The notes: a model not told the origin generated them from the sequence alone. A DNA stretch of 64,000 bases from Euborellia annulipes (GCA_023213315.1 JAKCPI010009480.1:372001-436000); one strand, 5' to 3'. Positions 57,681-62,975 are shown, counted from the stretch's first letter. Translations and numbers: made by a program.

Positions 57681-59980
57681 TACACACACACACACAGACA
57701 GACCAATTTGCGGGACCCACTTTTTTGGACTCAGGGGACCTCAAAACATGTATATCCATCAAAATCTCGACATCGAATTTTTGACATGATCGCAATACTT
57801 TCTCTCCTATATATTTCATATATAGGCTAAGAAAGTAAAATGTTAAAGATTTTGCCTGCATTCCTTAATTCGTTACTAACAATAACATTTACAAATGTCT
57901 CGATGGCTAGATTGGTAAGGCGCATTCTTTGTAAACAAAATCCCGAGTTCGAATCTCTTCTTGTGCAACTATTTTTTTTTTTTTGTGTAATTTATTTTTT
58001 TTTTGTTTCAGAATATTTTTTAATATTAATAAATAAATAAATAAAAAGTTTTTTTTTAATTAATGGCATTCAATTTTCAACATGTTCCATATATTTAAAG
58101 AAAATTCGAATGCTTTCTGTCAAAAATATAATATAAGGAAATATTTAATATTATACTAGAAATATTACTATTAGGCCTACTATTACTATTAATTGGACAC
58201 ATAAAAAAATATTGTCGTAACATGTTCAAATTTCGGAAAATGAACGACCCAACAGTTTAAAACAAAATTATTATAAATTTATTTATGTGTCCAATTAATA
58301 GTAATATATTTCTAGTATAGGCCTAACTAATATTAAATATTTCCTTATATTATATTTTTGACAGAAAGCATTCGAATTTTCTTTAAATATATGAAACATG
58401 TTGAAAATTAAATGCCATTAATTAAAAAAAAACTTTTTATTTATTTATTAATATTAAAAAATATTCTGAAACAAAAAAAAAAAAATAAATTACACAAAAA
58501 AAAATAGTTACACAAGAAGAGATTCGAACTCGGGATTTTTTGTTTACAAAGAATGCGCCTTACCGATCTAGCCATCGCGACATTTGTAAATGTTATTGTT
58601 AGTAACGGCTTAAGGCATGCAGGCAAAATCTTTAACATTTTTTTTTAGACGAACCGTTGAGAAGCGCGTTCTCTGGCTTTAACAGAATTCGTTTTTCATC
58701 AAGTACTACACATAAAAAAATTTTCGTTCAAATCGGTGTTATCAAGGCTATGCACTCTCCTTGTAAGTCCAAAATTAATTAAAAAATATATTATATAATT
58801 AAAATGAAATTTGAGATTAAACTCGACGCATGTAAATAACTCATTTTGTTAACCAGGTTCTTAATATTTATGACATTTATTTCATAATAAAAAACTTAAT
58901 AAAGAATTATATATATCATGTGTTGGTCCATGAGGTAATTATGAAAAACATATAACCAAGTATTTATTAATTTAAATAAGCGAAAAATGTAGGTACCGCC
59001 GGGACCTTAAAACGTTTTTTTCAATTTCAGAGAAAACCCAAAAGACTGGGTATCAAATCAAAATTCGAGAATTTGTAGTAATACTCATTTTATAAACAAC
59101 GAAAAATCGGAACATCCGTCTTATGTTCCCTCGATTTTTTCCTGGAAGCGAAAATATTTTTAAAAAAATATACAATCCTTGTGACGTATCCGGCGATTAA
59201 AAATTCGTGAATTACTAAAAGCTGCTAGTACTAATAAATAATAAGCTAATAAGTACTAATAAATCCTCTTTTTGGTCCCAAAGACCAATTCACCCCGGAA
59301 GAAGTAGATGAAACATTGCTTCTGTAAGGATACATACTGAACGGGTTAATCAACGAATTAAGAACTTTAAAATCTTATCTAAAGTTCCAAATTCATTATT
59401 ACCTCATATTGATGAGAACTTGAATATAAAACGAATGATTTGGATTTAAATGTGACTTTGACGCTTATGACACTTTCAAAAGAATTTGTTTTTTCAACTA
59501 CCGCATAGACATGATTTGAGTTGAATATTATTTTTTCCTTTTTTCATTATTCTGGCCGCGTATAATATTACTGACAACTGGTTGAAATCCGTATTTAATT
59601 ATTTTTTTCCATTTTTTAAAATATTTTATGTTGTTTGCAATGAATGTTTACATTCCACAAAGTTTGGCAAAAGAACACTAGAGAGCGCTTACTTCGGCTA
59701 TAGTGCTGCCTCTATATTTCACGCACGGTCCCTATATATATAAGTAAGAGAAAGTAAAAATTCCTTCGTGACAATAAATTAAATCGTCACCTATGATTTT
59801 TGTATTTTTTTATAATTAAGAGGTACTCACTCTCCTCGGGAACTCCCTGAGGCTGTGGACACTGGATGCTCTCGTACTCAGTGCGTCCGTAAGAGGCGCT
59901 GTAGATTGCAATTCGTGCATTCGGGTTGCATTTGAGCTGCACGAGATCGTTTTCGCAGGCCACTTTGCTTCGAAACTCAT
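20037..59980 (-). CDS. eva-1: EVA-1/EVA1C-like SUEL-lectin transmembrane protein, 5' partial, five exons
   Basis: Joined exons 59980-59831, 42428-42285, 40369-40031, 32463-32206 and 20407-20037 encode 419 residues and a stop. Every acceptor is AG and every donor GT, and each split codon resolves in frame (T, V, G and K at residues 50, 98, 211 and 297). Residues about 1-97 form a SUEL-type galactose-binding lectin domain with eight cysteines and the blocks IAIYSASYGR, FGNPC and YLKVVYTC. A linker follows (VPRKVLKEKFEEE, an acidic run, a nine-Gly run), then NCTITIYQADRDRLIGF next to the membrane, one helix at about 302-326 and a basic, Ser/Pro/Gly-rich tail ending SQYYYG. Known of the family: nematode EVA-1 and vertebrate EVA1C are cell-surface receptors acting in axon guidance with SLIT/Robo and UNC-40/DCC-type signalling. 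The first exon begins mid-protein, so signal peptide and initiator are missing. Its GC-rich codons contrast with the AT-rich introns. Confidence 0.88.
21770..21890 (+). repeat. 'AAATGGCC' SINE-like repeat
   Basis: GTCCCGAGTTCGCTTCCTG resembles a B box; then CCCATTTATTTCAATTGAAT, an inverted AATTGAAATAAATAAG and CCTAAATGGCCTTAGATGTCG. Fragments with the same blocks occur near 10690, 12590-12680, 24985-25110, 38905, 41890-41940 and 55540-55625. Confidence 0.55.
22190..22460. repeat. Foldback repeat with GAAGATGGCC...ACGTC motif
   Basis: Arms of about 120 bases (22190-22310, 22335-22460) are near-perfect inverted copies, from TGATGATGGAGTCAGGA outward to GCCAGCCGGCT inward, with a 24-base spacer. 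In each arm, read outward, is CTGAAGATGGCCTAGACCTC, G(G/A)CCG(A/G)AACGTC and AGCCGTGAGG. It occurs in an intergenic area and is non-coding. Confidence 0.8.
22487..22609 (-). repeat. tRNA-derived SINE, reverse, 3'-truncated
   Basis: The head reads GGGGCGTGGTGTAGGGGTTA, then AGCGTGCTAACC and CGCGGGTTCGGTCCCCAGG on the minus strand, the best-preserved tRNA-like head in the window. The body is cut after the GGATACCAACTGAGGAAG block. Confidence 0.75.
24037..24907. mobile_element. hAT-like element (CAAGGGTGGAT ends) carrying a hairpin-ended repeat, TSD gttttaca
   Basis: It starts with CAAGGGTGGATAC and ends with CTCCCTTG, with an exact 8-bp duplication gttttaca. It is 871 bp, most of it a reverse-orientation copy of the hairpin-ended repeat family (about 24175-24832), so the two have moved together or one inserted into the other. 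Confidence 0.8.
26103..26289. mobile_element. hAT-like MITE (CAGGGCCGGA family), TSD attagttc
   Basis: Second copy of the family, with an exact 8-bp duplication attagttc on both sides. The internal sequence is nearly the same as at 10374-10545, including GTGCATGTGCCCCGGGCGGC and the GGCGGCAAATTAAATTTTG block. High similarity suggests recent spread. Confidence 0.9.
26418..26715. repeat. Foldback repeat with CTGAAGATGG...GAAACGTC motif
   Basis: Arms 26418-26540 and about 26601-26715 are imperfect inverted copies sharing GAAAATAAAATAATTC, GGCC, GAAA and TCTTTCTTTTTATTTC. The left arm on the minus strand has CTGAAGATGG and CCCCGAAACGTCGAC; the right arm has CTGGATGACGAAACATCGAC. Confidence 0.7.
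26785..27133. mobile_element. hAT-like MITE (CAGGGCCGGA family), expanded, TSD ctgtgttt
   Basis: Third copy, 349 bp, exact 8-bp duplication ctgtgttt. The right end has lost one C (GGCCTG). About 180 bases of degenerate TTCCGCGGG(C/T)GGCA-type repeats have been added in the middle, so this copy expanded internally or represents a subfamily. Confidence 0.85.
27992..28636. mobile_element. hAT-like element (CAGTGGCGTACC ends) with internal tandem array, TSD aataaatg
   Basis: Ends are CAGTGGCGTACCGAGG and CCTCGGTACGCCTCTG, with an exact 8-bp duplication aataaatg. From about 28070 to 28490 it carries six diverged tandem units of about 50-75 bases, each with AATGAAAATTTCCCTTTGAG and GGCCCCGGGGCCCT. 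The array length differs from its relative at 14903, so the tandem units expand or contract. Confidence 0.9.
29263..29421 (-). repeat. Dispersed repeat with TGGTCGCCATC block, copy 1
   Basis: Shares with 36960-37130 the blocks CACGGTCTG, GGCATGCAAAG/GACATGCAAAG, AGCTAGGGCAG, GTGGTCGCCATC and GGGCCCCTGAGC. A short-range SINE-like repeat whose origin I do not recognise. Confidence 0.55.
29598..29700. repeat. Short foldback with CCGAAACGTCAGC motif
   Basis: AAAGCCATCCTCGG (29611-29624) pairs with CCGAGGATGGCTTT (29641-29654), and the right side continues GAACAAAGCCGAAACGTCAG. Third member of the GATGG...GAAACGTC family, inside the composite element 29430-31790. Confidence 0.65.
29755..30040 (-). 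repeat. Hairpin-ended dispersed repeat, reverse fragment
   Basis: Only the left-end third remains (AGGGTGCCTAGCTTAAATAT to the TA-rich end hairpin with GGTAAGAAAAAGTAAAA), inside the composite element at 29430-31790. Confidence 0.65.
30138..30365 (+). repeat. tRNA-derived SINE, plus orientation
   Basis: The head GGGGCTTGGAGTAGTTGGTA with A box TAGTTGGTAGCG and B box GGTTCGGATCC is tRNA-like. The body has CAGGCAGTCCGATAATTTTA and a tail with TGAATGTGTGTGTGAATGAG. It follows the same layout as the reverse copies at 60719, 31424 and 22487. Non-coding, presumably RNA polymerase III derived. Confidence 0.75.
31424..31572 (-). repeat. tRNA-derived SINE, reverse, internally deleted
   Basis: Head, B box (GGTTCGGACCC-like, partly mutated) and CA-rich tail are present, but most of the body is missing. 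It ends at CCCCGAGGGCTC. Confidence 0.7.
32162..32194 (+). repeat. (GA)n microsatellite beside an eva-1 donor site
   Basis: AGAGAGAGAAACAGGGAGAG and continuing GA repeats lie 12-44 bases inside the intron after the 32206 exon. On the transcript strand it is a CU-rich tract. Other (GA)n tracts: 28663-28680, 34938-34957, 36172-36190. Confidence 0.85.
32206..32463 (-). CDS. eva-1: eva-1 exon: stalk and conserved juxtamembrane segment
   Basis: A 258-nt exon, acceptor tccgcccccag, donor gtaagtacct. The two leading bases complete Gly with the previous exon. It reads PSHLPPGSRRPIPYWGW, then an Asp/Gln-rich stretch, then NCTITIYQADRDRLIGF and SQWIYAYNFISS just before the membrane helix. The GFISQWIYAYNFI block looks like a conserved membrane-proximal helix of the EVA1 domain. 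An internal ATG at 32392 is not the start, because the upstream in-frame residues continue smoothly from the previous exon and phases match. A (GA)n microsatellite sits just inside the downstream intron. Confidence 0.87.
33422..33678. mobile_element. hAT-like MITE (CATGGGCGTAGCC ends), TSD ccctagaa
   Basis: Ends are CATGGGCGTAGCC and GGCTACGCCCATG (13-bp perfect inverted repeat), with an exact 8-bp duplication ccctagaa. It is 257 bp and non-coding. A fragment of the same right end is at about 37180-37218. It lies in intron 32464-40030 of the eva-1 gene. Confidence 0.9.
33866..34574. mobile_element. DNA element with GCAGTAATnAAACAAAGCC ends
   Basis: Ends of about 24 bases are inverted (GCAGTAATAAAACAAAGCCT and AGGCTTTGTTTGATTACTGC). 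A second inverted pair lies inside (ACGAAGTTC near 34050, GAACTTCGT near 34327). It contains GCCTCGCCTTCGGCGAGC and a GC-rich centre. No clear target duplication; non-coding, 709 bp, in the eva-1 intron 32464-40030. Confidence 0.6.
36480..36875 (-). repeat. Tandem partial units of the hairpin-ended repeat
   Basis: Three successive units of about 125 bases repeat AAATTTGAAAGAAATCTTTA, AAGCGAATTTC and a CAGTAAAGTAC-like block. They correspond to one internal segment of the dispersed family that has been tandemly amplified. Confidence 0.55.
36960..37130 (-). repeat. Dispersed repeat with TGGTCGCCATC block, copy 2
   Basis: Second copy of the repeat at 29263-29421, a little longer and more GC-rich. 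It lies in the eva-1 intron and has shadow open frames. Confidence 0.55.
39225..39870. repeat. Foldback relative of the hairpin-ended family
   Basis: Two arms of about 120-150 bases, 39236-39390 and 39580-39720, are inverted copies (TTGCTTAAAAACGCAAGCAG, TGTAGATTTCTATCAACTTT and TTGGAGTAAATACG blocks). The right arm is followed by a (CA)n tract and the TACTTTCTC...GAGAAAGTA end hairpin of the dispersed family. It lies in the eva-1 intron 32464-40030, ending about 160 bases from the 40031 exon. Confidence 0.65.
40031..40369 (-). CDS. eva-1: eva-1 exon: extracellular linker with acidic and poly-Gly tracts
   Basis: A 339-nt exon, acceptor ttgctttacag, donor gttagt. It continues the lectin end as VPRKVLKEKFEEEPDEDEI, a block I associate with the EVA-1 family directly after the SUEL domain. 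Then come an acidic stretch (GDDDDLDYDG), nine consecutive glycines, a Ser/Asn/Ala-rich segment with a five-Ala run, and a Pro/Arg-rich end. No cysteines or hydrophobic segment are present, so this is probably an extended, disordered stalk. GC content is far above the flanking introns. The codon repeats for Gly and Ala are likely length-variable. Confidence 0.88.
42285..42428 (-). CDS. eva-1: eva-1 exon: second half of the SUEL lectin domain
   Basis: A 144-nt exon with acceptor ttttttcag and donor gtgagt. It encodes CLVSYATETVMQKC followed by five further cysteine-containing blocks to FGNPC and YLKVVYTC, the C-terminal half of a SUEL domain. With the preceding exon the domain has eight cysteines, the usual number for this fold. 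It starts in phase 1 (two bases completing Thr) and ends with one base that completes Val with the next exon. The intron separating the two halves of the domain is 17.4 kb. Confidence 0.92.
44477..45163 (+). repeat. Hairpin-ended dispersed repeat, full copy
   Basis: The left end folds on itself: TACTTTCTCTTACC at the start pairs with AGAGAGAAAGTA after a TA-rich loop. The right end is a long hairpin: AATCTGGTGTGACAAGCACA pairs with CTGTGCGCCAGTCACACC after a short loop (CGATTACCGAAGGTAAGAG). Inside are a (TCTG)n tract, the AGTACTAGTACTTTACTGATG block and CATGGTAACAAAATATAAATA. No long frame; about 690 bp. Confidence 0.8.
44616..44668 (+). repeat. (TCTG)n microsatellite in a hairpin-ended repeat
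   Basis: About 12 TCTG units with one TG interruption. Shorter versions occur at the same place in other copies, so it is a built-in, length-variable part of the family. Confidence 0.85.
45309..45640 (+). pseudogene. Broken copy of an arthropod mobile-element-derived protein
   Basis: The frame from 45309 reads TKFPGNRKDPNF, then MFIVQNILTKLKTGLFDEF, then EKHGKKFHQDVKEMERRYQG RWNIKMIVY and a stop at 45546. Beyond the stop GSYWTKSTIEKA suggests continuation. The FHQD...MERRYQGRW block is one I recall from repetitive, uncharacterised proteins in arthropod genomes, where it is usually followed by a conserved DY.W segment. Here the frame has stops and no start, so it is a relic. It sits between two copies of the hairpin-ended repeat. 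Confidence 0.55.
45986..46672 (+). repeat. Hairpin-ended dispersed repeat, full copy
   Basis: Nearly identical to 44477-45163 in the same orientation and only 0.8 kb away. The stretch between them holds a transposon-derived pseudogene, so the pair could mobilise or recombine the interval. Confidence 0.8.
47371..47600. mobile_element. Pogo/Tigger-like end
   Basis: After TA the sequence reads CAGTAGAGTCCCGGTAATCC, GAACCTCGCTAATCCGAAC and TTACGGTTTATCCGAAC, the typical left end with repeated TAATCCGAAC. The right end was not found, so the limit given is approximate. Confidence 0.5.
47738..48155 (-). repeat. Hairpin-ended dispersed repeat, reverse, truncated
   Basis: Reverse orientation, from AGTACAAGAGTAAAGTGATC to the AGAAAGAGAAAGTAAAA end hairpin. 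The outer right-end blocks are missing. Confidence 0.75.
49715..50210 (+). repeat. Hairpin-ended dispersed repeat, left-truncated
   Basis: Carries the internal and right-end blocks of the family, lacking the left hairpin. The right hairpin has lost its central part. Confidence 0.75.
50318..50470 (-). repeat. Related SINE with a different tRNA-like head
   Basis: On the minus strand the head has GGCCGAGAGGCTAGAGG and a GAGGGTTCGGGTTA B box, then the same body layout as the main SINE (TTGTTACCAAATAATATAAA, CCTGGACCCCCAC). It looks like a sister family that swapped its head. Confidence 0.5.
51019..51048 (+). repeat. tRNA-derived SINE head fragment
   Basis: CTCGGGGCTTGGCGTAGAGG followed by TTAGCGTGCT; only the A-box part of the head. 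Confidence 0.55.
52186..52232 (+). repeat. Poly-G tract in the 17.4-kb intron
   Basis: About 47 bases of G with a few T, C and A interruptions. It is in an intron of the minus-strand eva-1 gene, so the transcript would carry C-rich sequence. Confidence 0.9.
53369..53631. mobile_element. hAT-like MITE (CAGGGGCGTATATA ends), TSD ttttgaag
   Basis: Ends are CAGGGGCGTATATAG and TATATACGCCCTTG, with an exact 8-bp duplication ttttgaag. G-rich runs follow each end inward. It lies in the 17.4-kb intron of the eva-1 gene. Confidence 0.88.
55453..55692. mobile_element. hAT-like MITE (CAGGGGCGGATTA ends), TSD gatataca
   Basis: Ends are CAGGGGCGGATTAAAG and TTAATCCGCCACTG, with an exact 8-bp duplication gatataca. 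Its right duplication overlaps the TA and first bases of a pogo-like element at 55699, so this element inserted at the very edge of an older one. Confidence 0.87.
55699..55775. mobile_element. Pogo/Tigger-like mini-element, TA duplication
   Basis: Ends are CAGTAAAATCCCGATAT and ATATCGGGATTCCACTG, flanked by TA on both sides. 77 bp. It has the CAGT...CCC(G)..CCGAA pattern known for pogo/Tigger-type non-autonomous elements. Confidence 0.6.
55970..56273 (-). repeat. Hairpin-ended dispersed repeat, degraded reverse copy
   Basis: Retains AAAAATCTGGCGTGA..., GACATATATTTAG, TACATTTTAAAGAGCATCTA and GAAAGTAAAA in order, with large deletions. Confidence 0.6.
56564..56668 (+). pseudogene. THAP domain, N-terminal part (transposase relic)
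   Basis: The 35 codons read CETAFLHTIKFYKFPDSHMK, then IAKRKQWIKTVKNYD. The FYKFPD block and KRKQWIK fit the middle of a THAP zinc finger (usual pattern: hydrophobic-h-r-FP then W after a basic stretch). The first Cys pair is incomplete and no start codon is clear. The palindromic element inserted straight after the last codon, in or at the edge of an intron. Inactive. Confidence 0.65.
56798..57838 (-). repeat. Hairpin-ended repeat, composite copy inserted in the palindrome
   Basis: It begins with the hairpin block (AATCTGGTGTGACTGGCGCA ... complement) and ends with the CTTTCTCC...TAAGAAAGTAAAA hairpin. The palindrome arm on the other side reads through this point without it, which defines the insertion. 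The middle is longer than in other copies and includes two partly different internal segments and a long (CA)n tract at 57647-57696. Confidence 0.7.
57647..57696 (+). repeat. (CA)n microsatellite
   Basis: ACAGACACACACACACACAC and onward, at the position in the family where other copies have GACA or TCTG tracts. Confidence 0.85.
57897..57966 (+). repeat. tRNA-like sequence in the palindrome, left arm
   Basis: GATGGCTAGATTGGTAAGGC resembles a tRNA D-arm/A box and CGAGTTCGAATC is a good B box; the anticodon loop position reads TTTGTAA (anticodon TGT, Thr-like). The acceptor and anticodon stems pair poorly, so a functional tRNA is unlikely. A mirror copy is at 58509-58581 on the other strand. 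Confidence 0.55.
58509..58581 (-). repeat. tRNA-like sequence in the palindrome, right arm
   Basis: Mirror copy of 57897-57966, with the sequence GTCGCGATGGCTAGATCGG at its start and CCCGAGTTCGAATCTC near its end. It has two extra A residues before the B box. The A and B boxes could promote RNA polymerase III transcription toward the palindrome centre from both arms. Confidence 0.55.
59032..59163 (+). pseudogene. THAP domain, C-terminal part (transposase relic)
   Basis: This follows an acceptor (ttttttcaatttcag). It reads ENPKDWVSNQNSRICSNTHF, then INNEKSEHPSYVPSIFSW, then stops. The CxxxHF zinc ligands and the terminal PSIF are THAP hallmarks, and this continues the fragment at 56564-56668 after the inserted element and intron are removed. 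Confidence 0.75.
59339..59449 (+). pseudogene. C-terminal DDE_Tnp_4-type transposase fragment
   Basis: The frame reads ERVNQRIKNFKILSKVPNSL, then LPHIDENLNI, then stops. The VNQRIKNFKIL...P.SL.PHID block fits the end of DDE transposases found fused to THAP domains in ISL2EU-like elements. The catalytic core between it and the THAP part is missing (only about 175 bases remain), so the element is an internally deleted relic. Confidence 0.6.
59831..59980 (-). CDS. eva-1: eva-1 exon: first half of the SUEL lectin domain
   Basis: A 150-nt exon. The acceptor reads ttgatttacag before it and the donor gtgagtacct after it. Read with two leading bases completing a codon from an unseen exon, it gives EFRSKVACENDLVQLKC..., the start of a SUEL lectin domain, with cysteines at local positions 8, 17 and 40 and the hallmark IAIYSASYGR. 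It ends on one base (A) that joins CT of the next exon to make Thr. An ATG at the exon start opens another frame that is not the lectin frame and is a shadow. The upstream coding exon (signal sequence, perhaps another lectin repeat) was not found up to 64000. Confidence 0.9.
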
Positions 59981-60718
59981 CTGTAAATCAATCAACAAAT
60001 TGACCAATTAATTCTCCAATCTCAATTGAGGGACATTCATAGATATCTAATATTCAAGATTTGAACAAATTTTAATTAAAGTCTAACAACTAGAAAACTT
60101 GTAATTTGTTATAGAAATAGATGTGATTTTCATATCAAAATAAGATCTTATAAAAAATCAACTATTATTGAGAAAAGAACAAAGCGGATTAGGTTAGTAA
60201 ATTATCTTAACATTTTTGTTATTAGCAGTTTCAATTTTTTTCCAAAAGAAATAAGAAATAAAAGGACAATAGACAATAATAAAAAATGGAATGGAAACTT
60301 GTTGGATATAAATTTTATTAAAATGGTCTATTATAGTCAAATAAATGCATAAATATTAAACAGAAATTTACTTTCTCTTGCCTATATAGTTACTGCATGT
60401 CATATAATTTATAAAAAGTATCAAAAATTCATTGATTTTCTCAAAATCGACTCCAACGATAATGAATTGAAATTTTTAATGACACCAGATTATGATTCAA
60501 CTGACAATGCTAAGTTGATACAAAAAAATTAAAATGGTCGTTTTAGAAAAAATGCCATTCGAGAAAGAGTTTATATCAAAGATTTATCTTATAACAAATT
60601 AATCAGAAAATGAAATTTTAAGGATTGGATCAATAGGCAACAATCGTTTCTTTTAATCTTGAAAATCACATTATTAATATTAAATAATTAATTAAAACTT
60701 TTTTTTTTAACGCTGACA

Positions 60719-60972
60719 ATTTTTCTCATTCACACTCACACACACACACACACACATTCACACAGTCTTTTCTGCAACTTAGGCCATTTAAGACTTTTAC
60801 GATATCCGTTATTGATTAATATACATATTGGGGGTCCAGGCATTCTTATTTAAGCCATTTAGCAACCAAATGGCTTAAATAAAATCAACGAACTGCCTCG
60901 GGTCCAAACCCGCGACTTTTGGTATAAGAGGTTAGCACGCTAACCCTTACACCACCAAGCCTCGAGAGCTAA
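60719..60972 (-). repeat. tRNA-derived SINE, reverse, full-length
   Basis: Complete layout: head with A and B boxes, CAGTTCGTTGATTTTATTTA, TGCCTGGACCCCCAATATGT, CTTAAATGGCC and a (TG)n/GAGTGTGAATGAGAAAAA tail. About 250 bp. It is the reference copy for the family in this window. Confidence 0.75.
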
Positions 60973-62433
60973 TTAAAACTTATTTAGAGATAATTTTTAA
61001 AAAATCCTAAATTTGATTAGACATTCAGAGCAAAAGAAAATCTCACAATGAGAAAATAATATATTTTTTTCTTTTGAACTTTTTGAAGTTGAGATATAAC
61101 AAAGGTTAATTTGTAAATTTAATAAAAGATAGAAGTTAATTAAATATTCTTCTTCTGTCTTGGCCTTATTTCTAAGTAAGGTAAGCACTTTTAATTTTAA
61201 AGAGAGATGTAATCGAGAGAAGAAACAAGCCCGTGGTATCCTTGAATGGATAAAGAAAGATAATTAAATAAATATATAGGTCTTTAAGTAATAGACCTAT
61301 GAACAGAGAGGTTGAGTGGCACAAGCAATAAAAAGTAAGCAAACTCGTGCCTCTGTGTGGATTCACAGTAAAACGACGATCGAATTAGAGAGAAGAGATG
61401 AATTTAAATCAAAAGAGATGAACCTGAAGACCAATCAGTTCTTCTCTGAAGTAAAAGAATAAAACTCGTTTATTTGAAACTTTATTGGCGTATGTTCTTA
61501 TATTAAAATATGGATATGGGGGACTCCGCCAGTACTGGGTTGGTATGCCACCATATTCTATTTATACTAATCAATAAATAATTAAACAATCCTTTTAATG
61601 AATGTCTAATTAATTGCCACTTACTCTGGATTCGATTGCACAATAAAACACAATAGACTTGGGGGGCGTCGAATGCATTCTGAACGTTTTTTGGTTTCTT
61701 TCCAATTTGGAGAGAGAGCAGCTTAGTTCTGAATGGGCGAGATAGAAAGGGAGAGGGCCCGGTGCCAAAAAACGAATGAATTTTATTTATTTATTTATTT
61801 ATTTTTGATTGTGTGTTATTTGAAAACCATTCAACGAAAGTTTATTATATTCTAATAAATAATAGCGATGCATTCATAATAATAATTTATTTCTCTTTTT
61901 CTATTAGACTTTTTTTTCTTTTTAATATTTAGGATAATTGAAATTTAAATGGCTTATTATTGACTGAGGCGAAATGGAATTTCATTTGAATTTCAAATTT
62001 CAATAGAGAGTGAGAAAACTTCAGTTGTTTGTTAAAATATTAACGAAGTCGAAAAAGGTCTATAAATATAAGCTTACTTTTGAGTTGGGATCTCGACTAT
62101 TTTTCCTAGTCCTTTAGTCCTTCAGCAACAGTTTTTAAGGGTACAAAACTTTATTTTGAAATTATCGTAAGTTGTTCTACAGAGCGTAACGGATGAACGG
62201 ACAGTCAGACAGAAACTCCGCTATTATATAAGAAAAGGAATTCAGAAGGTCTATCTAGCGATTTTATGCTTGTTTAATTGAAATTAAAATAAATTTTCTT
62301 GTAAATTCTGATACTTTCACGAAACGTTAAATAAAATTTTTTATTCTATGCTGGCTGCTCTAAAAAACGAACTCAGGTAGGTATAATATCTGATTAAGAG
62401 GCGTTGACGAGGAGTCAAAAATTTGTTTAAGAA

Positions 62434-62975
62434 TAGGGTTACCAGACGTCCGAATTTGGAACACGTGTCCGGTTTAGTGTCTGGACCTGAAAAATGTCCG
62501 GTTTTACCAATATAAACTGTAAACGTGGGTGAACATGCGGGAAAATTAACTAAAAAAAAATAATTTTTTGCCTAAAAATTGAGATTTTTCGAGAAGAAAA
62601 TTGATTTTAGAGTTAATTACTCGGGATTTTTTTTATTTAGTTAATCTATTAGAGTTTTTCTTCCTGCACAAATTGACATCACATTTAGTCTGATCTGATT
62701 AGCCGTTCGGAATCTACAGGGGTTTAATCAAATTAGAATTTACCGCAGTGCGGTAAAATGAAATGATAGGAAAAAAAATGGTGAAATCTTTAGCTGAAAA
62801 ATCATTCTTTCTAACCGTATATTCAACATAATTATACCTCTTAAAAAAGAGGAGTTATTCAAGCCACTAAACTTTTTCGTGCATGCCTCCCTACCCGGCC
62901 ACACATGCATTGTAAGACGTTGTCACGTCAAAAAAGATCGTCTGCCCAGATCTGGCCTCAAATTTTGCTAACCCT
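62434..62975. mobile_element. Possible hAT-like element with TAGGGTTA ends, no TSD
   Basis: The left end TAGGGTTACCAGACGTCCG and the right end TTTTGCTAACCCTA are inverted over about 10 bases. The flanking octamers do not match. The internal GGAACACGTGTCCGG / AAATGTCCGG(T/A)TTTTAC blocks recur inverted at about 288-350 at the start of the window. Confidence 0.45.

Larger units (their letters stand above)
56672..58763. mobile_element. Palindromic DNA element nested in the ISL2EU relic, TSD taa
   Basis: Ends are CAAGGGGAGTGCATAGCC and GGCTATGCACTCTCCTTG, flanked by TAA on both sides, as for PIF/Harbinger-type insertions. After removing a later insertion (about 56798-57838), the two arms of about 480 bases are near-perfect inverted copies around a spacer of about 75 bases (58206-58279). 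Each arm carries a tRNA-like sequence. No protein is encoded. Confidence 0.75.
56485..59733 (+). mobile_element. ISL2EU-type DNA transposon relic with THAP-DDE transposase remains
   Basis: Ends are AGGGACCGTGCGT (56485-56497) and ACGCACGGTCCCT (59721-59733), flanked by AT on both sides, which fits ISL2EU-type elements. Plus-strand remains of a transposase are readable: a THAP domain in two parts and a short C-terminal DDE block. The element is disrupted by a 2.1-kb palindromic insertion at 56672-58763. It lies wholly in the 17.4-kb intron of the eva-1 gene, antisense to it. Confidence 0.75.
42429..59830 (-). other. eva-1 intron inside the lectin domain (17.4 kb)
   Basis: The longest intron in the window, splitting the SUEL domain. 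It carries six hairpin-ended repeat copies, the broken mobile-element protein, two hAT-like MITEs, pogo-like ends and the nested ISL2EU/palindrome cluster. A 15-base inverted pair (GCATCGGTGTGTTCC/GGAAACACACCGATGC) is at 42927-43000. Long tracts such as 43200-44470 and 50500-53360 are plain AT-rich sequence. Confidence 0.65.

Noticed and set aside
57897..57966. Functional tRNA-Thr gene
   Set aside because: A and B boxes are good, but the stems pair poorly and the sequence is duplicated as part of a palindromic transposon.
59816..60007. Frame starting MSFEAKWPAKT at the 59980 exon
   Set aside because: It is in a different phase from the lectin reading, which joins the next exon perfectly and has the conserved cysteines.
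62434..62975. Another hAT insertion with 8-bp duplication
   Set aside because: The ends TAGGGTTA are inverted but the flanking octamers tttaagaa and tatttatg do not match, so only the ends are reported.
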